This document shows, one piece after another, positions 51,030 through 63,602 of a stretch of DNA of 64,000 nucleotides. The first letter of the stretch is position 1. Each line of letters starts with the position of its first letter. Position numbers and translations under genes: made by a program. A model generated the notes under the pieces. The model was given only the letters and a program-made list of their open reading frames with translations. It was not told the DNA's origin and did not search any database. Source of the stretch: Theobroma cacao (taxonomy: Eukaryota; Streptophyta; Magnoliopsida; Malvales; Malvaceae); assembly GCF_000208745.1 (NCBI RefSeq), contig NC_030853.1:25597744-25661743 (forward strand), given 5' to 3'.

Positions 51030-51909
51030 TGGTAAACCCTAAGTGACGAACTGTGAGAGAGAAATACAGGAGATGGAAGGGAGGCTTGGCGCGAAAAGTG
51101 AGATGCTAAGCATATGTAGGCGGGAAAGTGTGTGTGAGTTTGGCGGGAAACAGACCGTACTTTTTATGGGCTGGCTCAAGCAGTCTCTTTTAATAAGAGA
51201 AGGCCCAAATTTTCATTAAATCGTTTATTATTATTTTAATATAAATTACATTTCAAATGTTTATTTCATTATCATTCGTTTATCTATTAATATATAATTA
51301 ACAAATATTACATATACATTAAGGAGTAACAACCATATTCTTTTTTTATCTTTTATATTTTTCCTTTAAAAGTATTACTGAGGATCTTTTTTCTCTTAAT
51401 TCAATTACTTTCATAAACTAACTTTTTTTTAGAGAATTATTTTGAAAAAATGGTGTATATACTTTTTAGAGAAAATTAAGAAAAAAAATTGATTTAAAAG
51501 AGTTGGGTTGTGCCAAGGTAGCCCAATGGCCATGAATGGGCTATGCCCATTGGCCCTTTGTGCTTTGTGTTGGCAAGGCCCCATTGTTGGTCATGTTGTT
51601 CCAAGCAAACGAGATCAGGACCCACATTTAACACAAAAAATTCAAGATTTTTTTTATTGTCAATCAACCAACATAAGATATGATTTAACAGCATTATCCA
51701 ATTAATAAAAATAATTTTCACATAAAATTTTTTTATTTTCTTGATGTTCATTTCAACATAAAAAAAAGAAAAAAACCAAACCTTTGTCAAGAAAAATAAG
51801 AAGGTAATAACTATATAATGAAATAAGGATGAAAGAAAGCATAACTTCAATGAACACTTGTATACCAATTCAAGTTAGTTGGGCAAGAAATTGTATGGTA
51901 AATATAAAA
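51030..51909. other. Promoter side of the 46.6-51.0 kb gene, then AT-rich DNA
   Basis: The first 150 bases hold the 5' flank of the minus-strand gene. A GC-richer block at about 51500-51620 contains nested, partly inverted GGCC/CCATTGG-like words (CCAATGGCCATG then GCCCATTGGCCC) inside AT-rich sequence and may be a small repeat element. No gene is seen. Confidence 0.4.
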
Positions 51910-52227
51910 TCAACTACAGCAAATCTTCTTAGCATCAAAAACAACCAGAGGCTTAGTAGAGCTGTAGATATAATGAATAGACCGAGACTTTCTCTTTCTC
52001 CGATTCAAATGCTCCTCTTCATTATCTTCAAATATATCTTCAACGATCATGGCAGAAGCTTTACCAAATCCTTCATCCTGAACCTTCCTTCGCTTCCCCG
52101 TTAGACGACTGTCGTCAATGCTATCATTGTCGCTGCAAAGTTTAATGAGCTGGCGAGCCACGTCTATCTCTGATTCTGAAAAACCCCACGTTCCTGCATA
52201 TTGGCATGCAGATGAGGGGTTCGCCAT
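51910..52227 (-). CDS. Small basic/acidic plant protein, family member 1
   Basis: An intronless frame of 105 residues starting MANPSSACQYAGTWGFSESE. Shared with the genes at 60.04 and 63.60 kb are a GFSESEIDVARQLIKLC helix near the N-terminus, a variable charged middle, and a basic C-terminal part (RRKRKSRSIHYIYSSTKPLV). I recognise the pattern as common in plant proteins without a known role; nuclear localisation is suggested only by the RRKRK cluster. An AT-rich TATTATAAAA lies about 40-50 bases upstream of the ATG. It is single-copy here, unlike the two tandem relatives. Confidence 0.75.
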   Translation of the reverse strand: MANPSSACQYAGTWGFSESEIDVARQLIKLCSDNDSIDDSRLTGKRRKVQDEGFGKASAMIVEDIFEDNEEEHLNRRKRKSRSIHYIYSSTKPLVVFDAKKICCS

Positions 52228-53650
52228 GGTGTGATGAACAAGAAGAGAGAGACGAAGAAGGTTTCTTTTTTATAATAATACACAGATGAAGCGTGTAATG
52301 AGAGAGAAACTGCGTGGTTGTGGGAAGGAAAAGCTCAAAGACGCGTAGGTTCATTGGATTATTACATCATCTCGTATTTAATACTATACCAAGCTTACAA
52401 GATTAAGGCATTTTTGTCAATGACATACACGACGAAGCTACTTGGATTTTGGTTTATTCTTATTATAGTTGGATTTCTTCTTTGGGAACTTTAGATTATT
52501 ATATTTCTTGCTAATACTCAGCCTGGTCATAAATCTTCTGATTTCCCATTGGCTATGGTCAGAAAGGGTCCACAAGTCATACACGTCTTGGCTATGGGGC
52601 ACCAATGTGCTTGTCATTTGATTTGCTAAGAGACAAATACATAATTTTCTTGCTCCATAATTAATTCCCAATTTCCGTACCAAAAAGGAAGAGCAATATA
52701 TTCCAAAGGGACCGAAACTTTTGTGTATGAAATTGTTTGATCAAATTTTAAAAACAATTATTTATCTTGATCTCTAGTGCCAATATTTTTTGAATCCAAA
52801 TATTCTTCTTCTCTTAATATTTTTCAAATTCAAAAAAGAATGAAAATTGAATTCAACGAGGATAGGCACGATAAATTTCCTTTTATAATATCACCTTCAT
52901 TGCTTTTAACATAATATATCACCTACAACTATTGCATTATGCAAGGTTTAGTAAAATATTATGTAAAATCCACACTTATAAGTGGTGGATCTTACACAAT
53001 TTTTCATTATGATTGCGTAATTACAGAATTGTAATAAAAAAATTCAGGTGAATTATTTCCAATTTTTCAAGTGCTGCTCCACTATATTTCTAAAATATAT
53101 GTTAAGAGCAATTAGTATAAAATTCCTCAATGCTAGCATTGCGTAATATCTATCTATATAAGAATTGATAACATCACTAACAATACCAAGAAGAAAATTA
53201 CCTGAGCATTTATATTTACGTCAATACTAAATACATAAATCTGTTTACACAAAAGTCAAATTCGAATCTTTTTCTTCTAAATAGGGACGGAAAAAAATAA
53301 CAAATTTCCTTAAATAAAAGTATTGCCAAAATAAAAAAGATAAACTGGTGAATATTAAAAAAAAAAAAAAGCAAAAGAAAGTTATGGTATTATTGGTTTA
53401 CATTTTATAGTTCAATTCTACAAAATCAGAACAATGGATAGCAAGTCTTGCATATTTGTTCATTTCAATTTCTTCAATTATATGTGATAAAGCAAATAAT
53501 GATCATTTGTAAGTCTTGACAGAATCAAATTCAATAAGGGAAAGAACCAAAAACAATAGAAAACTCTCTCATAAGAAATGAGAACTGGATATAGGACATC
53601 TGCTAGAACAAGGTATGTTGAAACTAATAAGTGATATACAGAGATCCTCT
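52228..53650. other. AT-rich intergenic DNA
   Basis: Promoter of the small gene at the left. The rest is AT-rich with an A run at 53358-53372 and no supported gene. Confidence 0.5.
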
Positions 53651-55288
53651 TCAAGTTGGGATCCTAAGTTGTTCCCTTCCTGCAAATTCACTGTTTTGGT
53701 TTTCAAAAGCAGAGGACAGCCAGAACTCTTCACTCATCTTCCTTATCATTCTTGTCAACCTATATTTCAACAGCTCCAATGTTGCTGAAAATAATCTTGG
53801 ATTTTCCAGTACTGAGCTCCGTCGGTACTCAATAATCCATGTATTAGGATCCAATTGTATGACAGAGGCACCCCATTTCCTTTGCACCCATGAAGCATTT
53901 GCTTTTCTTGCTAGAAACCCAACCTTTCCGTTGGACCACTGCCAAACCCAAAAGATGAAAGACAAAAAATGATCAAGAATCCATTATTATAGCTTTTTTA
54001 AGCTTCAATCTGTTTGTTGTTTCTGCTACTACTTACTTTTTGTTTCTTCAAAAATTGTTAAAAGGTAAAGGTAAGTAAAAAGCAAATTCTTATTTAACTA
54101 AAATATTGCACACATTTGAACAAAATTATTTTCTATGAAAGTTAAGAAATCATGCATTTTTCTGTTCACAAAAATTAAAATTTCAACTTTCAACGATTCA
54201 AGATTGTTATTTGCTTTTGTATCCAACCTTAATTTTTGCTTTTTTATTCCCAGAAGCGAAAGACTCAAATACTATTTTAGCAATTAAAGGCAAGCAGCAA
54301 AGATTAAATAAGTTTTTTGAATCTATGAAAATAATTAAGATATATAACTTAGCATTTACCTCTGTGACTCTCCCAGATAAGATGGTGAATGATCTGGAAG
54401 AAAATGCAGTTGTAAGTAATCCTGCTGTTTGCAAAGGCCATCCCCAAATCCTGACCTCTTCCATTGCCGATTTGTACAATACACAATGCGAATGTAGGAG
54501 CAAACTACCCTGTAATCCGCGCATAAATTAACTCATCACGTGTTAGTAACGTCAACACAGATAAATTATATTGTCAGAACAAGTTATTAGTAAAAACAAA
54601 GAATTTTTAGAACCTGATCAATTTCCCACATAGAATCCGTATTGCTGCAATTTGAAACCTTCCCACTAGTAAATCCGTTCAACTCATTTTGCAAGAACCT
54701 CAATTTTCCATTCAAATTTTGCACAACCATAGATCTCTCCCCAATACTTCTCACGATATCCCTTGTCAAAGCGGGACTGAAGACCCCATAAAAAACCCAA
54801 GAAAACGCAATCTCCATTCCGAAAACCAAGCTCAAACCCAATAAAAACTTCCAAAATACACCGTCGAAACTACGCTTCTCTTCCTTCTTCTTCCCCTTCT
54901 TCTCTTTCAAGCTTAATCTGGCAGTTGATTTCAGAGCTGGAGACTCCACCAGGCGGCAAGAACTCGATCTGGGTGTTGATATAGCCGAAGCGTCGAAAGA
55001 GATTGGAGTGCGTTCTACCTTAGGCTTCGAAGCTGAGAGTTTAGTGAAGGAACTCTTCTGGATGCTAACAGGCATGAGATCAAGAGTGGCGTTGATGCTG
55101 GCCAAACAAATTTCACAGTTGCAATTGGCATCTTTTCTGCATCCAGGGTAGTAGCAGCTGTCTCTGGTTTCGCAACGGTCATCTTCCATGGTGGTGGTCG
55201 ATTTGACTGAAGATGACTCGCTCAGCTGGGGCTTCATGGCTTCTTGTCTCTGGTTTACCTTTTTTTTTTTTGTTTTTTTCTCTCCCAC
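53651..55288 (-). CDS. Conserved plant single-pass membrane protein with Cys-rich motif
   Basis: Three exons, minus strand: 54614-55288, 54360-54509 and 53651-53938, all phase 0 and GT-AG, giving 370 residues from the first ATG. A Met at residue 18 (MKPQLSESSS) could be the real start, since the preceding part is only Lys-rich. Seen in order: a Cys-rich motif at about 39-61 (CETRDSCYYPGCRKDANCNC, then EIC), Ser-rich linker, a Lys-rich patch KEKKGKKKEEKR, a hydrophobic segment at about 145-170 (FWKFLLGLSLVFGMEIAFSW, one membrane span), then a luminal or cytosolic domain with YKSAMEEVRIWGWPLQTAGL, WSNGKVGFLARKANASWVQ and LDPNTWIIEYRRSSVLE. The basic patch before the span predicts the N-terminus in the cytosol. 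I recognise it as a conserved plant protein but can give no established function. Confidence 0.85.
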
Positions 55289-55778
55289 TCTGGAAAATTT
55301 TTTTTAACAGTGTTGGAGGAGGAGATAGGCTGATAGTCTTTTGAAATTTGAACCTCCAACGGTCATCTGGATGAGGCCAGGGTGGCTTTTTTTTGGCTTT
55401 CACGAGGTGTAAGTTAGTGAAATGACTGCAATAACCTTTGCGTTCTTCATGTTTCATCAGATGCGAGATTTTTTTTTTTGGCAACGCATCAAATGTGAAA
55501 ATTAGTAATTATATACATGTGTGTGAGAAGGATTTAGACGAGGGTTTTAAATATTAAACAATAAAATTGGTTACATCACCTAGTTTATATAATAGGTCTT
55601 TGAATCTAAGTAGATTTAGTTTTTTATTAATGCATTCAAAATGTAAATCTTTTAACTAGATGAGTAGAGAATATATATATGATTTTGCATTTTCAAGTTA
55701 TAAAATAATTTTGTAATCACAAAGATAATAAAACTTTCTCTTTTTTTTAGTTTGCAAAATTGATCCTATCATAATATA
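55289..55778. other. Upstream flank of the membrane-protein gene
   Basis: 5' leader and promoter side, with a T run at about 55258-55270 bordering the ATG and AT-rich sequence beyond. No gene. Confidence 0.5.
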
Positions 55779-57950
55779 TTTTTTTTGAATGACAAGAATG
55801 ATATTAAATCAAAGTCGTAGAAGGCAATTACAAGAGAGAACTGAGAGAGGCAATCCCATGAAGAAAAGCTTACAGAAAACCAAAAAAAAATTCTAACCAC
55901 AAAAGAAAGAAATAACATGCTAGCACGACCAACACAGTAAATTCAACCAACAGAAATAAACTACAAAGCTAAAAAGAGCATTTAACGTACCCAAAGTGAA
56001 GAAGAGATAACAAAGAACCATAATCACAGCAATCTTAATTTTCAACAAAGGAGTGCACGCCACGTCAACAGAACAAAGTTGAGAAACAATCAAACCTAAT
56101 AATCCCAACTTTGGCAAGTCTATTGACTAAGCTATTGGCCTCTATGTTTATGTGTTTAAAAGTTAACTTCTTAGTCGGTTGACTTACAAGCTTTGATGTA
56201 GTTAGAAAGATTCTTCATATGCCAAGGAACAGTGGTGTGGTTAAGTGCCCAAGAGATGGTGTTTTTAGAATTGGTTTTAACTAGAAAGGTGCAAAGTGGC
56301 TCAAGGTGAAGAAAGAAAGAAGGAAAGACTTTCTTTAATAGCAAAGAATTCAACAAAATTGGAATCTTCAATTCCGATGGTAAAGGAGAAAACTCCTTTG
56401 ATGAAGTCGTCATGGTCTCTGATAGCACCATCAATTCCAGCAGGGCCAAGTTTACGAAATGCAGATCCATCCACATTGAGTTTAAAAGAGCCAAAAGGTG
56501 GCCTCGTCCACTTAGTGACAAGTTTGGCTTTGCATTTCCTATTCTTAAAACTGATTTTGCTAGGTTCATAAGGGAAATGAGAAGCAAGTATGTGATTAAG
56601 AGGCCACTTGCTGGTATACCAGTAAGCCAACCTAACTAAGATGATGTCTTGGAGTTGACTCATGTCAAGTTGTTTACCTTGAAAAAGAATTTCATTCCTA
56701 CAAAGCCATGTAGACCATAAAGTATAGAAAAAGAGCATGTACTAAATCTCAGCAAATCCTATTAAAGGCTTGCTTTTTTGCCACATGTCAAAGAAAGAGG
56801 TAGCTTCACACGGGTGGACCCAATTTAGTCCTAAAAGGCTACAATTATGCATCCAAATATTCCGAGCGATCGAACATGTGAAGAAAAGGTGGAAAAAGGA
56901 CTCAAGTTCTTTGTTGCACATTGTACATAGGGCAGCATTAGCATCGATCATACCCCTTTTGAGTAGTTCATGCTTCACTTCAATTCTCCCAAGGATTATT
57001 TGCCAAGTGAAAAACTCTAACTTTTGGGGTTGCAAGACCTTTCCAAAGTTACTTTCAATGATTTTAAGGAAACCATCTGTCCGTTTGATAAAGGCTGATA
57101 AAAGATGAAAACATGTAATCACCACTGGTGGACTTCTTCCATATGGCTTTATCAAGGTCAGAATGGTGAGGTTGGATTGGTGTGATGAGGTCTATGAAAT
57201 TAGACCATTGCCCAAGCTCCCAACTAAACGAATTACACCTAAAGAGAATGGACCACTTCCAAAGATTTCCTTCCCATGAACCATAGTCAGCAACCACTCT
57301 TGTTTTGTTAGAAGTAAAGGCAAAAATCCTTGGGAACATGAGTTAAAGAGATTGATCACCTAGCCAAGAGTCAGTCCAAAAACGAATAGGTTGTCCATTA
57401 CCAATGAGATATCCAAGATTAACAGTCACCGACTCATGAAAAGCATCATCAACCGTAAGAGAGAGAGAAATATTTCTCCAAAGGGTAGATGCCTTGCAAG
57501 ATGGAGCAATGGGGAAGAGAACTCTAGGGTCAAGTTCACATTTTGTAGAAATGACATTTCTCTGGAGGTTGTGGGGCTCGTTGGCATAATGTTATAGCCA
57601 TTTATTAAGTAAAACTCGATTTTTCAGACCCAAATCAGTAATACCAAGACCCCCACAACATTTAAGTCTTGTCATCAAAGGCCATAGAACATAATGAGTT
57701 TTCTTTTTATCATCACATCTCGACCACAGGAAATCTCTTTAAATTTTTTCAAGTTTGTTTTTGACACTTATTGGCATTTTGAAGAATGGATAAATAGAAG
57801 AGTGGAAAGCTCTCAAGAACTAACCTGCTGAGAGTAAGTCTACCGTCCTTGGAATGATGATGCCCCTTCCAAGTTGACAACTTAGAGTGGAAGCGCTCTA
57901 TGATGGGGTTCCATAGAGACAGTGAGCCTATCACAAATTTTAAAGATCAT
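55779..57950 (-). mobile_element. Degenerate LINE (non-LTR retrotransposon), 5'-truncated
   Basis: On the minus strand, in order: end of the reverse transcriptase (FHSKLSTWKGHHHSKDGRLTL at about 57749-57934), a connecting piece (DLDKAIWKKSTSGDYMFSSF), the zinc-binding domain of plant LINEs (EFFTWQIILGRIEVKHELL, then LCTMCNKELESFFHLFFTC; 56742-57155), and an RNase H domain (SFKLNVDGSAFRKLGPAGID, then VEFFAIKESL; 56301-56738). Frameshifts separate the blocks. The 3' end is ATTCTTGTCATTC followed by eight A (T run 55779-55786). Catalytic reverse transcriptase motifs upstream are missing. It is an immobile relic, and it ends where the 57.95 kb duplication unit begins. Confidence 0.85.
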
Positions 57951-57969
57951 GATTTTCTTTTTTATCAAA

Positions 57970-60042
57970 AGAGGTAGAAATTAAGAAAAATTAGAAAAAT
58001 TATTAGGTAGATTACTCCCACCACTTCAACAATGATCCCATATGATAATATTTCACTATCTCAGAGAATTAATCATTTTTATTTATGTCTTAACCGTGTT
58101 ATATAAATATATAGCATTAATAATTATACATGTAAACACGAAAACAACACAATCAATTAAATATATTGAGATCCTAAATACAAATATGGATATGTTTATA
58201 GACCATATAACACCATGACACACTTAACATATACGTTTATTAAACAGCTTTAGTTAAATTTTATATAACATGAAAAAAATTATAATATGTTTAAACGATT
58301 AACACAATTAAAATTTAAACATGATTAAATTAAAATACATATAAATTACAAACAAAATATAACTTCATTATTCAAATTTAAAACTAGTAATCATAAAAAC
58401 AGTTATAATAAAACAATAATATCCATAAAGTATAATAAAATCCACCACTATCACCATCAACCCTAAAAAAAAGTAATTATATAAAATTTAAATGAGTCAT
58501 AAACATGTCAACATTTACATGATTAATTAAACGAGTAATAAATTGGTCATGGATTACACAGGTACAAGATAATGCGATTAATTAAACAAGTTTTAAACAG
58601 ATTTTAAATAAGTTAAGCAAATTTATATGTATAAGATATGAAATTTTTTATCTAAACCATGTCAACACAATTAAATACAAAACTCGATAATCTTAAACTC
58701 GAATTCATTTAATTCGTATTATATTCATATCTTGTTATATATATGGTATATAAAATTCTCAAGTCTATAAACGGTTGCTTTTGCTAAATAATTTGTTGCT
58801 ATTATTTTTCATGTTTCCTCTCATTTCAACTTTTGATATATTTTGTAATGAATACTATAAAAGCTCTAATTTCGATTAAAATTACCATAAAGGGTATTCA
58901 TACTATCTTCAATTACTTAACAAGTTATAATATAATGCTTCAAGTTTATATATAATTTCATACGTTAAAATCAAAGAAATCAATAAAAAAATAATTTTCA
59001 TACTTGTATAGTAGCAATAGTATTAGATTTTTGTTGATCTAACAAGCAATCGGATCATGATGCTTCAATTTTTGAAAAAAAAAAAAGAGAAAAGAAGAAA
59101 CGATGTATTTAATATTAAAAGCCTTTTTGGTGAAAAAGAGAGAAAATCTTTAAATAGTATTTAAATGTAATTTTGGATTTTAGATTTTTTTTTCTCTTAA
59201 TCTTTGAAAAAACAAAAAAATTCTAGATTTTGATATTTTGTTGTTGGGTCTTTTGTTTTTTTATTAGTTTTTGTAGAAAGAGGTAGAGAAAGGAAAATCG
59301 TGATTTACGTTGAAGAATGGTAATTTGTAGAGAGAATGAGAGGAGATGGAGATTAATTGAGCGAATGGTATTTTCTGAAAATTAATGTGTTTTTAAAAGA
59401 AAAGAAGAAAAAGCTCTTCTTTTGAGCTTTTTTTTAAGCTCTTTTTTTTAAAATTTTATTTTTAAAAAAAAAACTGTTTTTTTTTTAAAAACATCTTTGG
59501 CCTGGCTTTTTTTTTAAAAAAAATAGATAAGTTAAAAAGAAACTAGACCAAATATGCACAAAATCACAAATAGTTTTTTCTCCTTTTGTCAAATAACACA
59601 ACCAAATTAAAAAAAAAAACCTCCATGCTTCATCTTGCCCCCAATAAATAAAGTTATTCTGTTAACTTTTCCTTCCGATAAAAATATGAAAAAAAAACTA
59701 GATAAATGTGAATACTAATTTAACAATTATTTCAAAAGAAAATAGATTCATACAACAATCAGATGGAATCTTCATAATCTACACTAAATTAAGTATCTCA
59801 CAAATTACTTAAATTAAAATCCATAATAAAGTTAATATGTACAATTGCAATACACGAACTCCGGGTGCGGGTGCACAACCAAAGCCAAATCCTGGCACCT
59901 AGAAAGAGCCTAATATTCCCATTCGTACAAGAGGCGAAAATAGCCTGAGTGCTTGACAAACCAGCTTCAAGCCTCAAGAGATTAAACAACTTTCGATCTT
60001 ATGTAAAAAGGGTTAAAAAGAAAAAATGAAGTTTTAACTTAC
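57970..60042. other. AT-rich spacer of unit 1
   Basis: No gene. Poly-A and poly-T tracts at 59074-59086 and 59430-59520. 59860-60010 is a conserved flank downstream of the small gene, probably its 3' UTR. Confidence 0.5.
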
Positions 60043-60381
60043 TTACACCTTCTTCTTCTTCTTCTTAGCATTCTGAATAATCAAAGGCTTGGTCGACCTG
60101 TAAAGAAAAGCGATCGACTTATACCGCCTTTTCCTTGGCTGGAGATGCTCATCTTCCTCCTCTTCGAATGGATGTTGATCTATCGTCACGGTTGAAGATG
60201 TGATTTCGCTCCGATTGCTTTCATTTTCTTCTTTTTCTTCATTTTTCCTTTCTGTCCCTTTGTTGTTGCCAGTGTTATTGCGTACTTTGCAGAGCTGCAT
60301 CAGCTGGCGAGCCACGTCCATCTCCATCTCTGAGAAACTCCAGCTTTTCTTGCGTTTCCATGCAGATGAGAATTTTGCCAT
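60043..60381 (-). CDS. Small basic/acidic plant protein, family member 2
   Basis: Intronless, 112 residues from the ATG at 60381 (MAKFSSAWKRKKSWSFSEME). The frame is open further upstream, but the TATA box at 60431-60441 makes this Met the likely start. It shares with the other members the MEMDVARQLMQLC helix, an acidic middle (EEKEENESNRSE, HPFEEEEDEHLQPRKRR) and the C-terminal FLYRSTKPLIIQNAK. It ends in a run of six Lys encoded by a CTT microsatellite on the plus strand. Function unknown. It is the tandem sister of the gene at 63603-63950. Confidence 0.75.
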   Translation of the reverse strand: MAKFSSAWKRKKSWSFSEMEMDVARQLMQLCKVRNNTGNNKGTERKNEEKEENESNRSEITSSTVTIDQHPFEEEEDEHLQPRKRRYKSIAFLYRSTKPLIIQNAKKKKKKV

Positions 60382-60430
60382 TGTTCTATTGTTTAACAAG
60401 AAAAGACACAATGAATAGGCAGGGGGGTTT

Positions 60431-60441
60431 GGTTTATATAG
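60431..60441 (-). promoter_or_regulatory. TATA box of small gene 2
   Basis: On the minus strand this reads CTATATAAACC, 50 bases upstream of the ATG. A CACGTG G-box hexamer lies further upstream at about 60499-60504. Confidence 0.6.
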
Positions 60442-62180
60442 AACATAAGCCGACTCCATTCTGCAAACGGAATAGCCGACGTAGTTGACATATTTTTCCA
60501 CGTGTACATCAGCCATTGGATGAAATTTTATACAAAATGAGCAAAATAATCTTTTAGAGCAAGTCATTTATTGATTTACAACTAATTAGTTAATAATCTT
60601 GAATTAACTTAAAAAGTCGAGTAAGTTGGATTCGAATGGATAAATCGTTTGAATCGATTCATACCATTTCTAACGATTTGACTATAGGAACATCTTTTTA
60701 GTGTTTTTCATTTATTTAGTTTTTATGATTGATTTTTATTATTAAAATTTTCATGTCGATCGATCATATAATCGATGTTAAAATATAATAATTTTATTCA
60801 TTATTTCTATTTCAAAATTTAATTTCTTAATCCAATATCAATCTGGCCTTTAACCTAATTGGCTAAACCCAATCCCTGTTAATTGGGCCATTAAACGAAA
60901 CGGTCCAAGCTAATACCCATCAATCTGACTTTCTGATTTAGGTGAAATGGTTTTTTTTTTAAAAATCATGATTTTTTTAATGAGAAGGGGTAGAAAGAAG
61001 AATTGGAAAAAATAATTAGGTAAATCACTCCCACCACTTCAAAAATGCTCCCATCCAATAATATTGCACCATCTCGTAAGACTAACATTTTGTGTTTACG
61101 TGTCTTACCGTATTATGTACATATAAAAATTATACCGATAAACACGTAAACAACACGATTAATTAAATGTGTTAAAATTTTAAATATGAATACGAATACA
61201 TTTATTAAACATATAACACAAGACAACATGACATACTTAACACGTTTATTAAATGAGTCAGGTTAAATTTTATATGATAAAAAATTTATAATATCTTTAA
61301 ATGATTAACACGATTAAAATTTTAAACCCTATAGACATGATTAAATTAAAATACATACAATTAAAAATGAAATATAACTTCATTATTCAAGTTTAAAATT
61401 AATAATCATAAAAACAATTATAATAAAACAATAATATCATTTAAGTATAATCCAATCCACTTATAGAAAAAAGTATAATAAAAGCCACCACTATCACCAT
61501 CAGCCCTAAAAAAAGAAAATAGTTATAGAAAGTTTAAACAAGTCATAAACATGTCAACATTTAAAAGAGTATTTAAACGAATAATAAATTGATCATGGAT
61601 TATATAGATATATGATAACACTATTAACTCAATTAGTATTAAATGAATTTTAAACAAGTTAAGCAAATTTATATGTTTAAGATACAAAATTTTTATGTCT
61701 AAACCATATCAATATAATTAAAACACGAAACATGATTATTCTAAACTTAAATTCTTTTAACTCATGTTATAAATCGTATATAAAATTGTCAAATCTATTT
61801 TCTTATCATGTTTCACACTTTTAGATTTTCCAAACAAGATAGGAAAGCATCTCTTCAATGGTGTTTAAATCACAAATAGTTTTTCCTCCCTTTGTCAAAA
61901 AACAAAAATAAAAATAAAAAACATCCTATACCATGCCTCCAAAAAATAAAATTATTCTGTCAATTTTTCCTTTCGATAAAAATATAAGAAAAAAATGTGA
62001 ATACTAATTTAACAATTATTTCCAAGAAAAATTATATTCATACAACAATCAAATGGAATCTTCTTAATCTAAACTAAATTATCTTACAAATTTCTTATAT
62101 TAAAACCCATAATAAAGTTAATATATACAATTGTGATATACATCTCATTTAATTTAGAGATAATACACGAACTCTAGGTG
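60442..62180. other. AT-rich spacer leading into unit 2
   Basis: 60442-60960 is the upstream side of small gene 2. From about 60967 the sequence is the second copy of the 57.95 kb unit. No gene. Confidence 0.5.
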
Positions 62181-63490
62181 CTCCATTCAAAATTGAAGTG
62201 TTTGTGTGGCAACTTCTCCAAAGGAAAGTGGCCGTCAAGGAAGAACTAGTGAGACGGGGACTGTTAAGAAACAATGCAACTTTCTGCCCTCTTTGCCATC
62301 AAGTACCCGAAACAATTAATCATCTCTTTATTAATTGCTTTGTGTCATGGTGTATTTGGACTAGATGGTGTAGAGAATGGAATAGTGTTTGGGTACTACC
62401 GAACGGACATGGCTACGTTGTTTAGTGCTTGGAATGAGGTGGTCATTAAGAAAGGAGAAATCCAAATCTGGAAAAATGGCATTTTTCACTATGGTATGGT
62501 CAATGTGGCTCGCTTGAAATGAAGTTGTATTTAAGGGCAAACCTTGGGACCATGACCAGTTGTATGACCTGATTAAACTCCGTGTGGCTACATGGGCTAA
62601 AGCTAAGTGGCCAAGGGAGTATGGGACAATTCTTAATACATTTGCAGAACCAAGCGTTGGAGCTGTCCTAAAAAAAGCTAAGAAGGCTAGACCGGAGATT
62701 GAGTGGGAAAAGCCTATGGAAGGAACTATGAAGTTTAATGTGGATGGTGCCGCAAACGGAAGTATGGGGGAAGCCGGAATCGGAGGAGTACTAAGAAATT
62801 CTAGGGGTGAAATTAGAATGATATTCTCAAAGTCTATAGGGGTGGGGGACTCTAGTCTAGCAGAGGTTCTCACTATCAGGGAAGCTTTTGTGATGTTTAT
62901 AGCATCTCAGCGGGGTGATTCTCACATGTTGTTAGTGGAAGTGACTCGCTGAACTCTGTGGAGTGGGTGCAGGAGCCAAAGTCAGCTCCATGGAGGTTAA
63001 GGAAATGGGTGCTCCATATTGAAGCACTAAAGAGAAGGGTAACAAACTAGGCAATCAAGCATGTAAGAAGGGAAGCTAACCACCATGCTGACAACCTTGC
63101 AAAATCTGGGATAGGTAGGGAGATCGATCTGATCAACACTTGGGTGGATGGTCCTAACAGTCAAGAGTAATAAGAGGTATGGCAATTACTGAGAATGAAA
63201 AGTGGGCTTGAGCTGGTCTGCACTTTTGATTAGTGAGGTTTATGACAACTCAAGGTGAGTTGGACGTCTCTGTGTGTTGCTTGTTTATTGAGGTTCTGCT
63301 TAAGCAAGGGATAGTTGGTTATGTCGTGGGGTTGATTGATTGCTGTGGGTGTTCGGAGATTCCAAAAATGTGAGTATTTTGTAATGGAATACCCCTGTTA
63401 TCGGGGCATAGCTTTGCAAAACTTCTGTGAGTAGTGAACTAAAGTTCCCCTTGCTATCAATACATATGAAATTTCAAAAAAAAAAAAAAA
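62181..63490 (+). mobile_element. 5'-truncated LINE inserted in duplication unit 2
   Basis: The plus strand reads the LINE zinc-binding domain (VFVWQLLQRKVAVKEELVRR, then CPLCHQVPETINHLFINC; 62198-62425) and an RNase H domain (MKFNVDGAANGSMGEAGIGG and AEVLTIREA; 62560-62952). A frameshift near 62945 separates this from the rest of RNase H (LNSVEWVQEPKSAPWRLRKW, then HVRREANHHADNLAKSGIG). The element ends in a 15-A tail at 63476-63490. Reverse transcriptase is absent. Both boundaries are visible by comparison with unit 1 around 59850-59885, where the site is uninterrupted. Confidence 0.85.
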
Positions 63491-63602
63491 TCCTGGCACC
63501 TGGAAAGAGCCTAAACATTCCCTTTCGCCCAAGAGGCGAAAATGGCTTGAGTGCCTGACAAACCAGCTTCAAGCATCAAGAGAATAAACAACTTTAACTT
63601 AA

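Larger units (their letters stand above)
57951..60964. repeat. Tandem duplication unit 1 (small-gene locus)
   Basis: Sequence from ATCATGATTTTC near 57947 onward recurs from about 60967 in the same order: a CCACTTCAACAATG-type block, TTATATAACATG, ATAACTTCATTATTCAA, CACAAATAGTTTTT, AATACACGAACTC, the CCTGGCACCT block and finally the small gene. Unit 1 has an extra AT-rich piece at about 58775-59565 that unit 2 lacks. Confidence 0.8.

Noticed and set aside
51494..51868. 124-codon minus-strand frame
   Set aside because: Hydrophobic and Lys/Phe-rich over AT-rich sequence plus a GC-richer repeat-like block. No domain.
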